Origin: CAYPHJ01 sp964410485
GTDB taxonomy: Bacteria; Desulfobacterota; Binatia; UBA9968
Assembly (NCBI GenBank): GCA_964410485.1
Contig: CAYPHJ010000019.1
Coordinates: 1-55,080 of the forward strand
Direction of reading: 5' to 3'
DNA: 55,080 nucleotides
A program made the position numbers and the translations under genes. The notes under the pieces were generated by a model. That model saw only the letters and a list, made by a program, of their open reading frames with translations, ran no database searches and was not told where the DNA came from. This document shows positions 1 through 7,997 of the stretch, piece after piece (position 1 is the first letter of the stretch; each line of letters begins with the position of its first letter).

Positions 1-289
1 TGACATTCAGAACGCGCCCCAGGGTCTCCTCGCCTACCGGAACGGTAATTCCGTCGCCCGTGTCCATAACGTCCAATCCTCGAACCAGACCCTCGGTTGT
101 GTCCATGGCCACGCAGCGCACTGTATTCTCGCCCAAGTGCTGCGCAACCTCTAAAACCAGATTCCATTGATCATCGCTGATTGCGGGGTTGCTCACCTTC
201 AGCGCATTGTAAATCGATGGCAGCGCGCTGTCCGAAAACTCCACGTCGACAACCGCCCCGAGCACCTGGGTGATTTTACCCTTGTTCAT
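1..289 (-). CDS. atpD: F-type ATP synthase subunit beta, N-terminal part
   Basis: The first 96 residues of the catalytic beta subunit of F1, cut by the window edge. The reading frame starts at ATG 289-287 with MNKGKITQVLGAVVDVEF, the usual beta-barrel opening of AtpD, and continues to the ...GEETLGRVLNV segment that precedes the nucleotide-binding domain. The Walker motifs lie outside the window. It sits 23 bp after atpG in the order atpF'-F-H-A-G-D, so it belongs to the same transcription unit. The start lacks a perfectly spaced Shine-Dalgarno, but a GGAGG lies about a dozen bases upstream. Identity is clear from the N-terminus and from synteny. Confidence 0.95.
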   Translation of the reverse strand, partial: MNKGKITQVLGAVVDVEFSDSALPSIYNALKVSNPAISDDQWNLVLEVAQHLGENTVRCVAMDTTEGLVRGLDVMDTGDGITVPVGEETLGRVLNV

Positions 290-312
290 ACCTGCATGTC
301 CTCCATTGCTCC

Positions 313-1173
313 TCACTTCAAGGCCTCCGCTGTACCGACAATTTCCATAAGCTCCCGTGTAATCGACGCCTGCCGTGCCCGGTTCATTTGTAGCGTCAAT
401 GAACCCATCATTTTGGCCGCGTTTGTTGTTGCGGCATCCATTGCGGTCATGCGCGCGCCGTGCTCGCTCGCCGTCGCTTCCAGCAGGGCTCTGAAAATGG
501 CGACTTCCACGACGTTCGGCAGAAGGCTGGCAAGTAACGCTTCGACGCTGGGTTCATAGACGTACTCGGTAAGCTGCTCGACGTCTTCAGTTTCCGGCAA
601 CGCCACCGGCAGGAGCTTTTCGAGTGTCGGCACCTGTGACAATGCTGAGCGGAAGCGGCTGTAAAGTATATAAACTCCGTCCGCATCGGCTTTGACAAAA
701 CGATCCATGACCCGCTCGGCAATCTGCGCTGCCAACTGCTCCGGCGGTGTCGCCAGAACATTGACGTAGCGCTCGGCAATCTGCGCACCGCGCCGGCGGA
801 AGTAGTCCGCCCCCTTCCGCCCCACCAGAACAAGATGGATTTCCTTAGCCGGACTTTCCCGGCGAATGAAAGCTTCCGCGGCCCGGATCAAATTGGCATT
901 GTAACCGCCGCAAAGACCGCGATCGGATGTGAAAAGGACGAGATGAATTTTCTTCTCGTCGCGGATGCGTAACAGAGGATGAGCGCCGCGCGACACCCGT
1001 GCTGCAACATTACGTAACAAGTCCAGCATCTTATCCGAGTAGGGGCGCGCTTCCACGGCGGCATCCTGGGCACGACGCAGTTTAGCCGCCGACACCATTT
1101 TCATGGCCCTGGTAATTTGCTGCGTATTGCGAATCGAGCTGATCCGCTTACGGATCGCCTTGAGGGTCGCCAT
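313..1173 (-). CDS. atpG: F-type ATP synthase subunit gamma
   Basis: Central rotor shaft of F1, about 286 residues, a normal length. The N-terminal helix starting MATLKAIRKRISSIRNTQQI with TRAMKMVSAAKLRRAQ is diagnostic, and the C-terminal helix ends ...LTLQMNRARQASITRELMEI, the conserved pair of the coiled-coil shaft. I choose ATG at 1173 because the family begins MA(S/T)LK; an upstream in-frame ATG at 1197 would add eight unconserved residues. It follows atpA after an unusually long spacer of 222 bp, while the other atp genes here overlap or nearly touch. Confidence 0.95.
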   Translation of the reverse strand: MATLKAIRKRISSIRNTQQITRAMKMVSAAKLRRAQDAAVEARPYSDKMLDLLRNVAARVSRGAHPLLRIRDEKKIHLVLFTSDRGLCGGYNANLIRAAEAFIRRESPAKEIHLVLVGRKGADYFRRRGAQIAERYVNVLATPPEQLAAQIAERVMDRFVKADADGVYILYSRFRSALSQVPTLEKLLPVALPETEDVEQLTEYVYEPSVEALLASLLPNVVEVAIFRALLEATASEHGARMTAMDAATTNAAKMMGSLTLQMNRARQASITRELMEIVGTAEALK

Positions 1174-1395
1174 AGTTTTGTTCTCGGGTCCCGACACTCA
1201 GTAGTCTGAGAATCAGTTGCGCCCGAACAAAGTGACAAAAACCTCCCGTCGCGCCATGCCTGCCTGCCCTGAGTAAGGTCGAAGCACCGCTAAACATGGA
1301 AAAGATTACGATGTTTCCGCGCCTTGGCGGCCCTCGTTCGACGTTACCCAGGGCACGTTTCACGCCTTTTTGCGCGAGGCGCGGTGTTCCGGCAA

Positions 1396-2904
1396 CTATG
1401 CTTTGAACGAGCCGTCAAACTCTTCCAGCGCCTGCGTCAGCTTTGCGCGCAGGTCCCCATCCAACTCACGCTTGGTCAATATGTCGGAAAAAATATCGGC
1501 ATGCCTTGATTCAATAAAGGAATAAAGCTCCTGTTCGTATTTTTTCAGCGCAGTAAGAGGCAGCTCATCGACAAAGCCGTTGGTTCCGGCAAAAATAATG
1601 ACGATCTGTTTCTCCACAGGTAGCGGCTCATATTGTCCTTGCTTGAGCAACTCAACCAGCCGGCTGCCGCGGTGAAGCTGTCGCTGAGTTGCCTGGTCCA
1701 AGTCCGAACCAAACTGGGCGAAGGCCGCCATCTCGCGATATTGCGCGAGCTCGAGCCGTAGCGTTCCAGCCACCTGCTTCATTGCTTTGATCTGCGCGTT
1801 ACCACCGACCCGCGACACCGAAATGCCGACGTTAATCGCCGGGCGCACGCCCGAGTAAAAGAGATCGCTCTCGAGAAAGATTTGGCCGTCTGTAATGGAA
1901 ATAACATTGGTGGGAATGTACGCCGACACATCACCCGCTTGCGTTTCAATAATGGGCAGCGCGGTGAGAGAGCCGCCGCCGCGCGCATCGCTCAGCTTGG
2001 CGGCGCGTTCGAGCAAGCGGGAATGCAAGTAAAAGACATCGCCTGGAAAAGCCTCGCGGCCGGGCGGCCGCCGTAGCAGCAAAGACAACTGCCGGTAGGC
2101 GACGGCGTGTTTCGACAAATCGTCGTAAATGACCAGGGCATGGCCGCCACTGTCGCGAATAGACTCACCCATCGTGCAACCACTATATGGGGCGATGTAT
2201 TGCAAAGGAGCGGATTCGGAAGCCGTGGCGGCCACAACGATCGTGTAATCCATGGCCCCCGACTCTCGAAGCTTGTCCACAACCTGGGCGACAGTGGAGC
2301 GTTTTTGGCCAACGGCAACATAGATACATACCACATTGCCGCCCTTCTGGTTGATCATCGTGTCAATAGCAACTGCCGTTTTTCCCGTCTGCCGGTCACC
2401 GATAATGAGCTCGCGTTGCCCGCGCCCGATGGGAATCATTGCGTCAATGGCCTTGAGTCCGGTCTGCAGCGGTTCTTTCACCGGCTGCCGGGCCACGATG
2501 CCCGGCGCTTTGATCTCGATTCGGCGCCGCTCTCTGCTATCCACCGGGCCGCGCCCGTCGATGGGCTCTCCCAAAGCGTTGACCACACGACCAACGAGGG
2601 ATTTCCCTACGGGAACTTCGGCAATCCGCCCCGTACGTCTGACGGTATCGCCTTCCTTGATCAAGTGCGTCTCACCGAACAGGGCGGCGCCGACGTTATC
2701 TTCTTCAAGGTTCAGCGCAACACCGTAGATGTCGTGCGGGAAGTGTAAAAGCTCTCCAGCGGCAACTTTGTCCAGGCCATAAATACGCGCGATACCGTCC
2801 CCGGTCGAAAGTACCGTACCGATTTCCTGAATCTCGACAGCTTTGTCGTAATCGCGAATTTGTTCTTTAATGATGCGGCTAATTTCCGCGGTTCCGATAT
2901 CCAT
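1396..2904 (-). CDS. atpA: F-type ATP synthase subunit alpha
   Basis: Non-catalytic nucleotide-binding subunit of F1, 502 residues, full length. Visible landmarks are the N-terminal MDIGTAEISRIIKEQI helix, the P-loop GDRQTGKT near residue 169, the GESIRDSGGHALVIYDDLSK region, and the SLLLRRPPGREAFPGDVFYLHSRLLERAAK stretch typical of alpha rather than beta. The arginine finger region VGGNAQIKAMKQVAG is present. It starts 11 bp after the stop of atpH, within the atp operon. Confidence 0.97.
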   Translation of the reverse strand: MDIGTAEISRIIKEQIRDYDKAVEIQEIGTVLSTGDGIARIYGLDKVAAGELLHFPHDIYGVALNLEEDNVGAALFGETHLIKEGDTVRRTGRIAEVPVGKSLVGRVVNALGEPIDGRGPVDSRERRRIEIKAPGIVARQPVKEPLQTGLKAIDAMIPIGRGQRELIIGDRQTGKTAVAIDTMINQKGGNVVCIYVAVGQKRSTVAQVVDKLRESGAMDYTIVVAATASESAPLQYIAPYSGCTMGESIRDSGGHALVIYDDLSKHAVAYRQLSLLLRRPPGREAFPGDVFYLHSRLLERAAKLSDARGGGSLTALPIIETQAGDVSAYIPTNVISITDGQIFLESDLFYSGVRPAINVGISVSRVGGNAQIKAMKQVAGTLRLELAQYREMAAFAQFGSDLDQATQRQLHRGSRLVELLKQGQYEPLPVEKQIVIIFAGTNGFVDELPLTALKKYEQELYSFIESRHADIFSDILTKRELDGDLRAKLTQALEEFDGSFKA

Positions 2905-2915
2905 AGTCCACTCCT

Positions 2916-3458
2916 TCAGGGCTCGCGCGTGAGGCGCTGCTTCATTTGCTCGAGTTGCATGCGCACAGTCCCATCGTAAACAGTGCTCTCCAACCTCACC
3001 AATAGGCCTCCAATAAGAGCCGGATCGGTCTCTTCGCGCAACACCACTTCCTTCCCAGAGAGTGCACCGAGCACGTGCCGCAGTCGCCCCATCATATCGG
3101 GGTCAAGCGAGGTAGCGCCGGTCACGGTCCCCTCTACCCTCCCCTTGGCGGCATTCAGCAAACTCCGATAGCGATCCACGATGGCAGGCAAATAGATCAA
3201 GCGATCCCGATCCAACAATAAGAACAAAAAGTGCACTGCCAGAGAGGAAAGCCCGAGGCTTTTGGCCACAGAGCCAAGAACTTTTTTCCGGCTCTCGAGA
3301 TTAAAGCCTGGATTGTTTAGCACTGTTTGGAGCGGCGAATCCACGTATGCCGCGCGGAAGCTCTCGATCTCTTCGCTGAGAGCCTCCTCACGCTGTTGTT
3401 CGAGCGCGAGCTGAAACAGCGCCTTGCCATAGCGCCGACTTAAGCTACCCTCAATCAT
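2916..3458 (-). CDS. atpH: F-type ATP synthase subunit delta
   Basis: Peripheral stalk subunit (bacterial delta, OSCP equivalent) joining F1 to the b/b' dimer; 180 residues. The N-terminal helical bundle begins MIEGSLSRRYGKALFQLALE, and the C-terminal part holds the conserved DPALIGGLLVRLESTVYDGT segment. The ATG overlaps the TGA of atpF by four bases (ATGA at 3458-3455), implying translational coupling. No odd features. Confidence 0.93.
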   Translation of the reverse strand: MIEGSLSRRYGKALFQLALEQQREEALSEEIESFRAAYVDSPLQTVLNNPGFNLESRKKVLGSVAKSLGLSSLAVHFLFLLLDRDRLIYLPAIVDRYRSLLNAAKGRVEGTVTGATSLDPDMMGRLRHVLGALSGKEVVLREETDPALIGGLLVRLESTVYDGTVRMQLEQMKQRLTREP

Positions 3459-4000
3459 CTAACCTGCCCGACATTGCTAATAAACTGTTGCACCAGCCGA
3501 GCGTGATCGGTCGCCGATAAATGCCGCAGGATCAGTTCCCGGGCGCGCGACTCCGCTTGCTCGGCGATTTCTCGACGAATCAGCTGCCGTGCCACCTTGA
3601 CTTCTTGAGCCGCAAGAAAGCGCGCGTCCTCCTTGATTTTTGTCGCCATGGTTTCCGCTTCATGTAAAAGCCTGCCGCGCTCTCGTTCGGCGTCTCGCTG
3701 CAGTAAAGTCCGTATCGACTCCGTCTCGTGCTCCACTTGAGCGAGCCGTTGCTGGTATTCAGCGACCAGAGCTTCGGCGCGCTGCCTCCCTTCGGCCGCT
3801 CTGGCTATGGCGGTCAGTGCTTCCTGCCGCCGGGAACGAAGGTAGTCAGCAGCAATCGGCAAAGCAAAGCGTTTTATGATGTAGGCGAAAATGAGGAAGT
3901 TGGCCAGCGGAAACCAGATATCATGAATCGAGCTGCTAGGGTGCTCCCCTGCAGGGGCGGCCCATGCCTGAGCTACCGTGAAAAACTCCAACACGCTCAC
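3455..4000 (-). CDS. atpF: F-type ATP synthase subunit b
   Basis: Membrane-anchored stator subunit, 181 residues. One hydrophobic segment (roughly residues 27-47, WFPLANFLIFAYIIKRFALP) is followed by a long charged helix rich in Arg, Glu and Ala, as expected for the b dimer. A short apolar stretch before the TM segment (FFTVAQAWAA) resembles the cleavable or extended N-terminus seen in deltaproteobacterial b subunits. It begins with GTG, overlapping the TGA of the b' gene (GTGA at 4000-3997), and overlaps atpH at its end, so three stator genes are translationally coupled. Confidence 0.9.
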   Translation of the reverse strand: MSVLEFFTVAQAWAAPAGEHPSSSIHDIWFPLANFLIFAYIIKRFALPIAADYLRSRRQEALTAIARAAEGRQRAEALVAEYQQRLAQVEHETESIRTLLQRDAERERGRLLHEAETMATKIKEDARFLAAQEVKVARQLIRREIAEQAESRARELILRHLSATDHARLVQQFISNVGQVR

Positions 4001-4425
4001 GCTACATTTCTCCCAAGTATCCTGCTCGCCATCGCCTGCGCCACCACTGCGGCGTCAGCCGCAACAGCTTGTCTCTCGATCTCGAGTTGCTTACGAACGT
4101 CTGCCCGAACGGCCTCGAGCAGCGCGCCAGACTCCTCACGGGCCTTGGCTAGAACTCTGTCGCGCTCTTCGCGCGCGGCCTGTAAAATCGCTTCCTTGGC
4201 CAAGCGCCCGTTCTCCTGTGCGCGGAAAATCCTCTCCTCGTATTCCGCTTTGAGTCGTGCTCCCTCGCGCTCAAGATCGGTGGCTTCGTGAAGCGCCCCT
4301 AAAGTCTTTTCCTCACGCTGTTCGAAAACCTTTAAATAGGGCTGGAATAGTACCTTGCTAAGAGCGATCCAAAGCACAATCGTAAGAAGCACCTGGTAGG
4401 CGATGGTATAGTCTAAAGTAATCAT
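3997..4425 (-). CDS. F-type ATP synthase subunit b'
   Basis: Second b-type stator subunit (b'), 142 residues, first in this atp gene run. It has an N-terminal membrane span (MITLDYTIAYQVLLTIVLWI), then KVLFQPYLKVFEQREEKTLGA and a long amphipathic helix, the typical b' layout. The paired b'/b arrangement is usual in photosynthetic bacteria and many deltaproteobacterial-type genomes and implies a heterodimeric stator. The 141 bp upstream separate it from the bactofilin gene; I see no convincing -35/-10 pair there, so it may be co-transcribed with bactofilin or have its own weak promoter. Confidence 0.88.
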   Translation of the reverse strand: MITLDYTIAYQVLLTIVLWIALSKVLFQPYLKVFEQREEKTLGALHEATDLEREGARLKAEYEERIFRAQENGRLAKEAILQAAREERDRVLAKAREESGALLEAVRADVRKQLEIERQAVAADAAVVAQAMASRILGRNVA

Positions 4426-4566
4426 GGAGACCCGCTTACGACTGTAATCTCGATCCGCTTGGGGGATGGCGCAACCCCTGGCGAGCGGAAGACGGTCTGC
4501 CTTACAAAACCCAGCTAACTATGTTTAAACGTAAGATACGGGATGGGATGAACAGCGTGAAGTCAG

Positions 4567-5130
4567 CTAATCAGAATCCAGCTTTGACGCTCGAACCGCC
4601 GCAGCCTTGTCAATGCTCGCGCTTGAAATTGCGACTCCACCTTTTTGCTTTGCCACTCCCATGGAGCAGTCACCGTCAAAAACCACGCCCTCTGTTATGA
4701 CCAATCGAGGTGCTACAATGTTGCCATGAAGACGCGCCGGCGCCACTAATTCGACCTTTTCCTTGGCTAACACATTACCATCGACTCTGCCATGAATAGT
4801 GATAACGTGACCGGAAATCTTGGCTCGCACCTCCGCCCCCTCGCCTATCGTCAAGGTGCCATGGCAGTGGATCTCTCCTTCAACATTCCCGTCGATCCTG
4901 GCATGCCCTTGAAACGTGATCTCGCCGCTGACACGGCTGCCTTTGTATAGATAGCCGACCAAAGCCGGCGCCGCTTGTATTGGCACAACTTCCATCTTTG
5001 CGGCAGACGAAGCCTCCTCGACCGCATCTGGCGCGCTAATCTTCGGCGCCGCCTTCATCGGTTCAGGAGCTTTTGGCGGCTCCCTTTCCGGATCCTTCTT
5101 TCCGCTGAGATTCCGATCAAACCATGCCAT
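4567..5130 (-). CDS. Bactofilin family cytoskeletal protein
   Basis: Predicted to polymerise without nucleotide into filaments used for cell shape or polar localisation. The 187-residue protein has a proline/alanine-rich disordered N-terminus (residues 1-55), then a right-handed beta-helix of short repeats: GSRVSGEITFQGHARIDGNV, EGEIHCHGTLTIGEGAEVRA, GHVITIHGRVDGNVLA and LHGNIVAPRLVITEG. Gly and hydrophobic residues are evenly spaced as in DUF583/bactofilins. The C-terminal tail is charged and disordered. A strong promoter lies just upstream (5160-5188). It precedes the atp stator genes on the same strand; a functional link is not implied. Confidence 0.9.
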   Translation of the reverse strand: MAWFDRNLSGKKDPEREPPKAPEPMKAAPKISAPDAVEEASSAAKMEVVPIQAAPALVGYLYKGSRVSGEITFQGHARIDGNVEGEIHCHGTLTIGEGAEVRAKISGHVITIHGRVDGNVLAKEKVELVAPARLHGNIVAPRLVITEGVVFDGDCSMGVAKQKGGVAISSASIDKAAAVRASKLDSD

Positions 5131-5159
5131 TGGGGAGATCTCTAACTGGGCAAATTTGC

Positions 5160-5188
5160 TCTATAGCATCCCGATACCCCATTGTCAA
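5160..5188 (-). promoter_or_regulatory. Sigma-70-type promoter for the bactofilin gene
   Basis: Read on the minus strand, a perfect -35 TTGACA (5188-5183) and a -10 TATAGA (5165-5160) are separated by exactly 17 bp. Predicted transcription start is near 5153, giving a leader of about 23 nt before the bactofilin ATG. Inferred from sequence only. Confidence 0.65.
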
Positions 5189-5297
5189 AAGAGCCCACAG
5201 CTCAAAGGACGGCGGAAATCGTAGTCACGCCGCGCGCTTGACCGGAGCACGGGGTTCGTTTACTTTTCCAGTCGATCAACGCACGAACGAGGTTTCA

Positions 5298-5897
5298 ATG
5301 CTAAAGAAAACATTGTTTTTAGGGGTGCTCCTCAGTCTGTTCGCAGGGTATCCAGGCGCACACGCTCAGGACAAAAAAGAGCCGCTTTATGCAACGCTCA
5401 GGACCAGCGCAGGAGTGATTGTGGTTCAGTTGTTCGATGAAAAGGCACCAAAAACCGTTGCCAATTTCGTTGGCCTTGCCGCCGGAACCAAAGAGTGGAT
5501 TGATCCCAAGACACGCGAGCAAGCGAAAAAGCCACTTTATAACGACACCATCTTTCATCGTGTGATACCAGGGTTCATGATTCAAGGCGGCGACCCTTTG
5601 GGAAATGGTACCGGCGGCCCGGGTTACCGGTTTGCAGATGAGTTTCACCCTGATCTGAAACATTCCAAGGCCGGCATTTTGTCCATGGCCAATGCGGGTC
5701 CGAACACGAATGGAAGCCAGTTCTTCATCACCTTGTCTGCCACCCCGTGGCTCGACAACCGCCACAGCGTGTTTGGCGAAGTCATCAAGGGCCAGGATGT
5801 GGTTGAAACCATTGCAAAAACGCCACGCGACGGCCGTGACCGGCCGCTCAAGGCTGTAATATTGAAGGAAGTTATAATCTCGCGCGGACGTTTTTAG
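5298..5897 (+). CDS. Exported peptidyl-prolyl cis-trans isomerase, cyclophilin type
   Basis: Cyclophilin that would speed proline isomerisation during folding in the periplasm. The start at 5298 gives MLKKTLFLGVLLSLFAGYPG with a cleavable signal peptide (AHA-Q), and the mature part is about 175 residues. The active-site core is intact: FHRVIPGFMIQGGDP, the GSQFFIT motif and a Trp-containing segment (WLDNRHSVFGEV). An upstream in-frame ATG at 5124 would add 58 residues with no family similarity and would bury the signal peptide, so I reject it. It is divergent from bactofilin and convergent with msrA. Confidence 0.93.
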   Translation: MLKKTLFLGVLLSLFAGYPGAHAQDKKEPLYATLRTSAGVIVVQLFDEKAPKTVANFVGLAAGTKEWIDPKTREQAKKPLYNDTIFHRVIPGFMIQGGDPLGNGTGGPGYRFADEFHPDLKHSKAGILSMANAGPNTNGSQFFITLSATPWLDNRHSVFGEVIKGQDVVETIAKTPRDGRDRPLKAVILKEVIISRGRF

Positions 5898-5964
5898 TCT
5901 CGGCGCAGCTCGGGTGGTTGTCCCGGCTCTCGCCGTGGAAGGGCGACTCGAGACTTGTAGCTCT

Positions 5965-6519
5965 TCATTTAGCGTGTGACTTGAGTAATGCCGCGAACTG
6001 CTTGTGCAGTTTGTTCAGTTTTGGCGGGATCGTAAACTGACAGTACGGCTGATACGGATTTCTTGCGTAGTAATTGTTGTGATACTCCTCAGCCTCGTAG
6101 AACTCCTCTAACGGTTCTACCGTAGTGACCACCGGACGGCTGAAAGTCTTCGCCTCGTTCAGTTCCTTGATGAACGCTTCTGCCTCGCGTTTCTGTTCCT
6201 CGTTGTCGTAGAGAATCGTGGAGCGGTACTGGGTGCCCACGTCATTGCCCTGGCGGTTGAGAGTGGTCGGATCATGAGTAGCAAAAAACACCGTCAGCAG
6301 ATCCTTGAAAATTATCTGTGTCCGATCGAATTCAACTCTGACGACTTCCGCATGGCCGGTCGCTCCGCTGCACACCTGCTCGTACGTCGGGTCTTTCGTG
6401 CTGCCGCCGGCGTACCCTGGCATGACGGAGTGGACCCCTCGAAGCGCGGCAAAAACTGCCTCCGTGCACCAGAAACAGCCGCCGCCAAAAACAGCAACTT
6501 GCGTTATTGTTGAGTTCAT
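5965..6519 (-). CDS. msrA: Peptide methionine-S-sulfoxide reductase
   Basis: Reduces the S-epimer of methionine sulfoxide in damaged proteins. The 184-residue protein has the catalytic motif GGCFWCTEAVF at residues 13-23, followed by GYAGGSTKDPTYEQVCSGATGHAEVV and the conserved DPTTLNRQGNDVGTQYRS segment. The C-terminus (YHNNYYARNPYQPYC) carries the conserved Tyr-rich and resolving-Cys region. No MsrB domain is fused. Cytoplasmic; no signal peptide. It stands alone between divergent and convergent neighbours. Confidence 0.96.
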   Translation of the reverse strand: MNSTITQVAVFGGGCFWCTEAVFAALRGVHSVMPGYAGGSTKDPTYEQVCSGATGHAEVVRVEFDRTQIIFKDLLTVFFATHDPTTLNRQGNDVGTQYRSTILYDNEEQKREAEAFIKELNEAKTFSRPVVTTVEPLEEFYEAEEYHNNYYARNPYQPYCQFTIPPKLNKLHKQFAALLKSHAK

Positions 6520-6798
6520 TGTTTACGCTCCTTCACCGGGACTGATCTTCGCAAACTAACGCAATCGTTTCCCCATTCCGGTATGACCGGTCCTCTATAA
6601 AAACCGTTAACATAGTCACATGTGAGCGAGCAACTTTGTCAGCCGCGGAGCAGGCAGAATCGAGCAGCCGTGAACTACTAGGGCCAATCGTCTTTTGCAT
6701 GACAAATTCCTTGCAAGAGCACCGCCCGGTTTGTTATGCAAGTAGTTAGAGCGGGGTCCTCAAGGGGATTAAAAAGCTGTGGGAAGGGAGAAACAATC

Positions 6799-7656
6799 AT
6801 GCAAGAACTCCATCTGAATAGGGATAAGCTGGCTTGGCCGGAAGGTTACCGCATGGCGGTCGCATTGACGTTTGACTTTCAAGGCGGGGAGGATGTGAGA
6901 CCCGACCGTAATGGCAAAATCAATCATGAGGAGTGGACTCAGGGCGAATACGGGCCACGCACCGGCATTTGGAGAATCCTCAGGATCTTGGATGAAACTG
7001 GAGTGAAGGCGACGTTCCTTACCTGTGGCGCCATTGCCGAGCGTTATCCGGAAGCAGTTAAAGCCATCGCACAGAAGGGCCACGAAGTTGCCGGACATGG
7101 GTATCACCACGAGGTGGCGCGCGACCTTAGCCTCGAAGAAGAGCGCCAGGTCATGCGCAAAACTGTCGAAATGCTCGAGAAAAGGACAGGCAAGAGACCG
7201 GTGGGTTGGCGCTCCTGCACCCAGAGCCCTAACAGCCTCGAGCTTTTAATGGAACACGGTTTTCTCTGGAACAGTAACTCCTTTGCTTACGATTTACCAT
7301 TCCTCTGGCAAAAGGAAGATCGTATTTTGGTCGAGCTGCCGCGACACCCGTTCGGCGACGGCAGAGTCTACACCCACAGAGACTCGGGCAATCCGCAGGA
7401 TGCGCTGGTTGTATGGAAAGCCTTCTTCGACGAGTTATATGAAGAGTCCAGTCTCGGCCCAACGTTCTGCCCTTTTCAAATCCATCCGTACATCTCCAGC
7501 CGTCCCGGCCGTGCAAAAGCACTAAAAGAGATGATTCAATACATGCGCAAGCACGATGGCGTATGGTTTGCGCGTGGAAGCGAGATAGCCGAATTGACCA
7601 TGGGCGTCGCAGCGCCGTCACGAAAGAGCTACCTCAAGGAAGCGGTCGCCTCTTGA
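6799..7656 (+). CDS. Polysaccharide deacetylase-fold hydrolase (NodB/PuuE-like)
   Basis: Carbohydrate-esterase-4 fold metal hydrolase of about 285 residues, without signal peptide, so likely cytoplasmic. It has the catalytic Asp in ALTFDF (near residue 23), the metal-binding GHGYHHE His pair, and a C-terminal QIHPYISSRPGR motif like the PuuE allantoinase/HpPgdA branch. The usual R-x-P motif reads GWRSCTQSPN. This branch includes enzymes acting on small cyclic amides as well as sugars, so the substrate is open. The GGGAG ribosome site before ATG 6799 decides the start. It leads the plus-strand catabolic gene series, separated from the next gene by a 341-bp spacer. Confidence 0.8.
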   Translation: MQELHLNRDKLAWPEGYRMAVALTFDFQGGEDVRPDRNGKINHEEWTQGEYGPRTGIWRILRILDETGVKATFLTCGAIAERYPEAVKAIAQKGHEVAGHGYHHEVARDLSLEEERQVMRKTVEMLEKRTGKRPVGWRSCTQSPNSLELLMEHGFLWNSNSFAYDLPFLWQKEDRILVELPRHPFGDGRVYTHRDSGNPQDALVVWKAFFDELYEESSLGPTFCPFQIHPYISSRPGRAKALKEMIQYMRKHDGVWFARGSEIAELTMGVAAPSRKSYLKEAVAS

Positions 7657-7804
7657 TAGGTCGTTGCGATCTAAGGTGCTGTCTCTGAAGGCGAATTACT
7701 CACGGGGCGATCACCGCAACGCCGGCCCAATTGAAGCGTCGTGAGCTCCTATGAAAAGTGGGGGTTGGAGGTTGGCCGGCCGTCGCCCACCAGACTTATC
7801 ACAA

Positions 7805-7895
7805 TGTCATTTCTGAAAAGCGCAGCGACGAAGAATCTGATTGTTCGTCGGTCAGCGGTCCTCGGTCGTCGGTCATTCAAAAGCAGATCCTTCAC
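7805..7895. repeat. Interspersed hairpin repeat, copy A (degenerate)
   Basis: Lies in the 341-bp gene-free stretch 7657-7997. It shares GCGCAGCGACGAAGAATCTG, a GGTCGTCGGTC-type core and AAGCAGATCCTTCAC with the copy at 40753-40861, in the same orientation and nearly the same length. The two inner arms (GAAGAATCTG and CAGATCCTTC) are inverted, so the transcript can fold back. The right terminal arm has decayed here. No transposase is encoded. Apart from the repeat I see nothing convincing in the stretch except the GGAGG ribosome site of the next gene. Confidence 0.8.
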
Positions 7896-7997
7896 ACTTT
7901 GTGGTGTGAGCCTGGGCGCCTTATCTGAGCGCGATTATTGACAACCCTCGGTTAACGTGATTTTTTTCTAACTTCCGAATCTAATTGGAGGAATCTT

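Noticed and set aside
2107..2748. Plus-strand frame of 213 codons
   Set aside because: Entirely antisense to atpA, with no ribosome site and no family resemblance.
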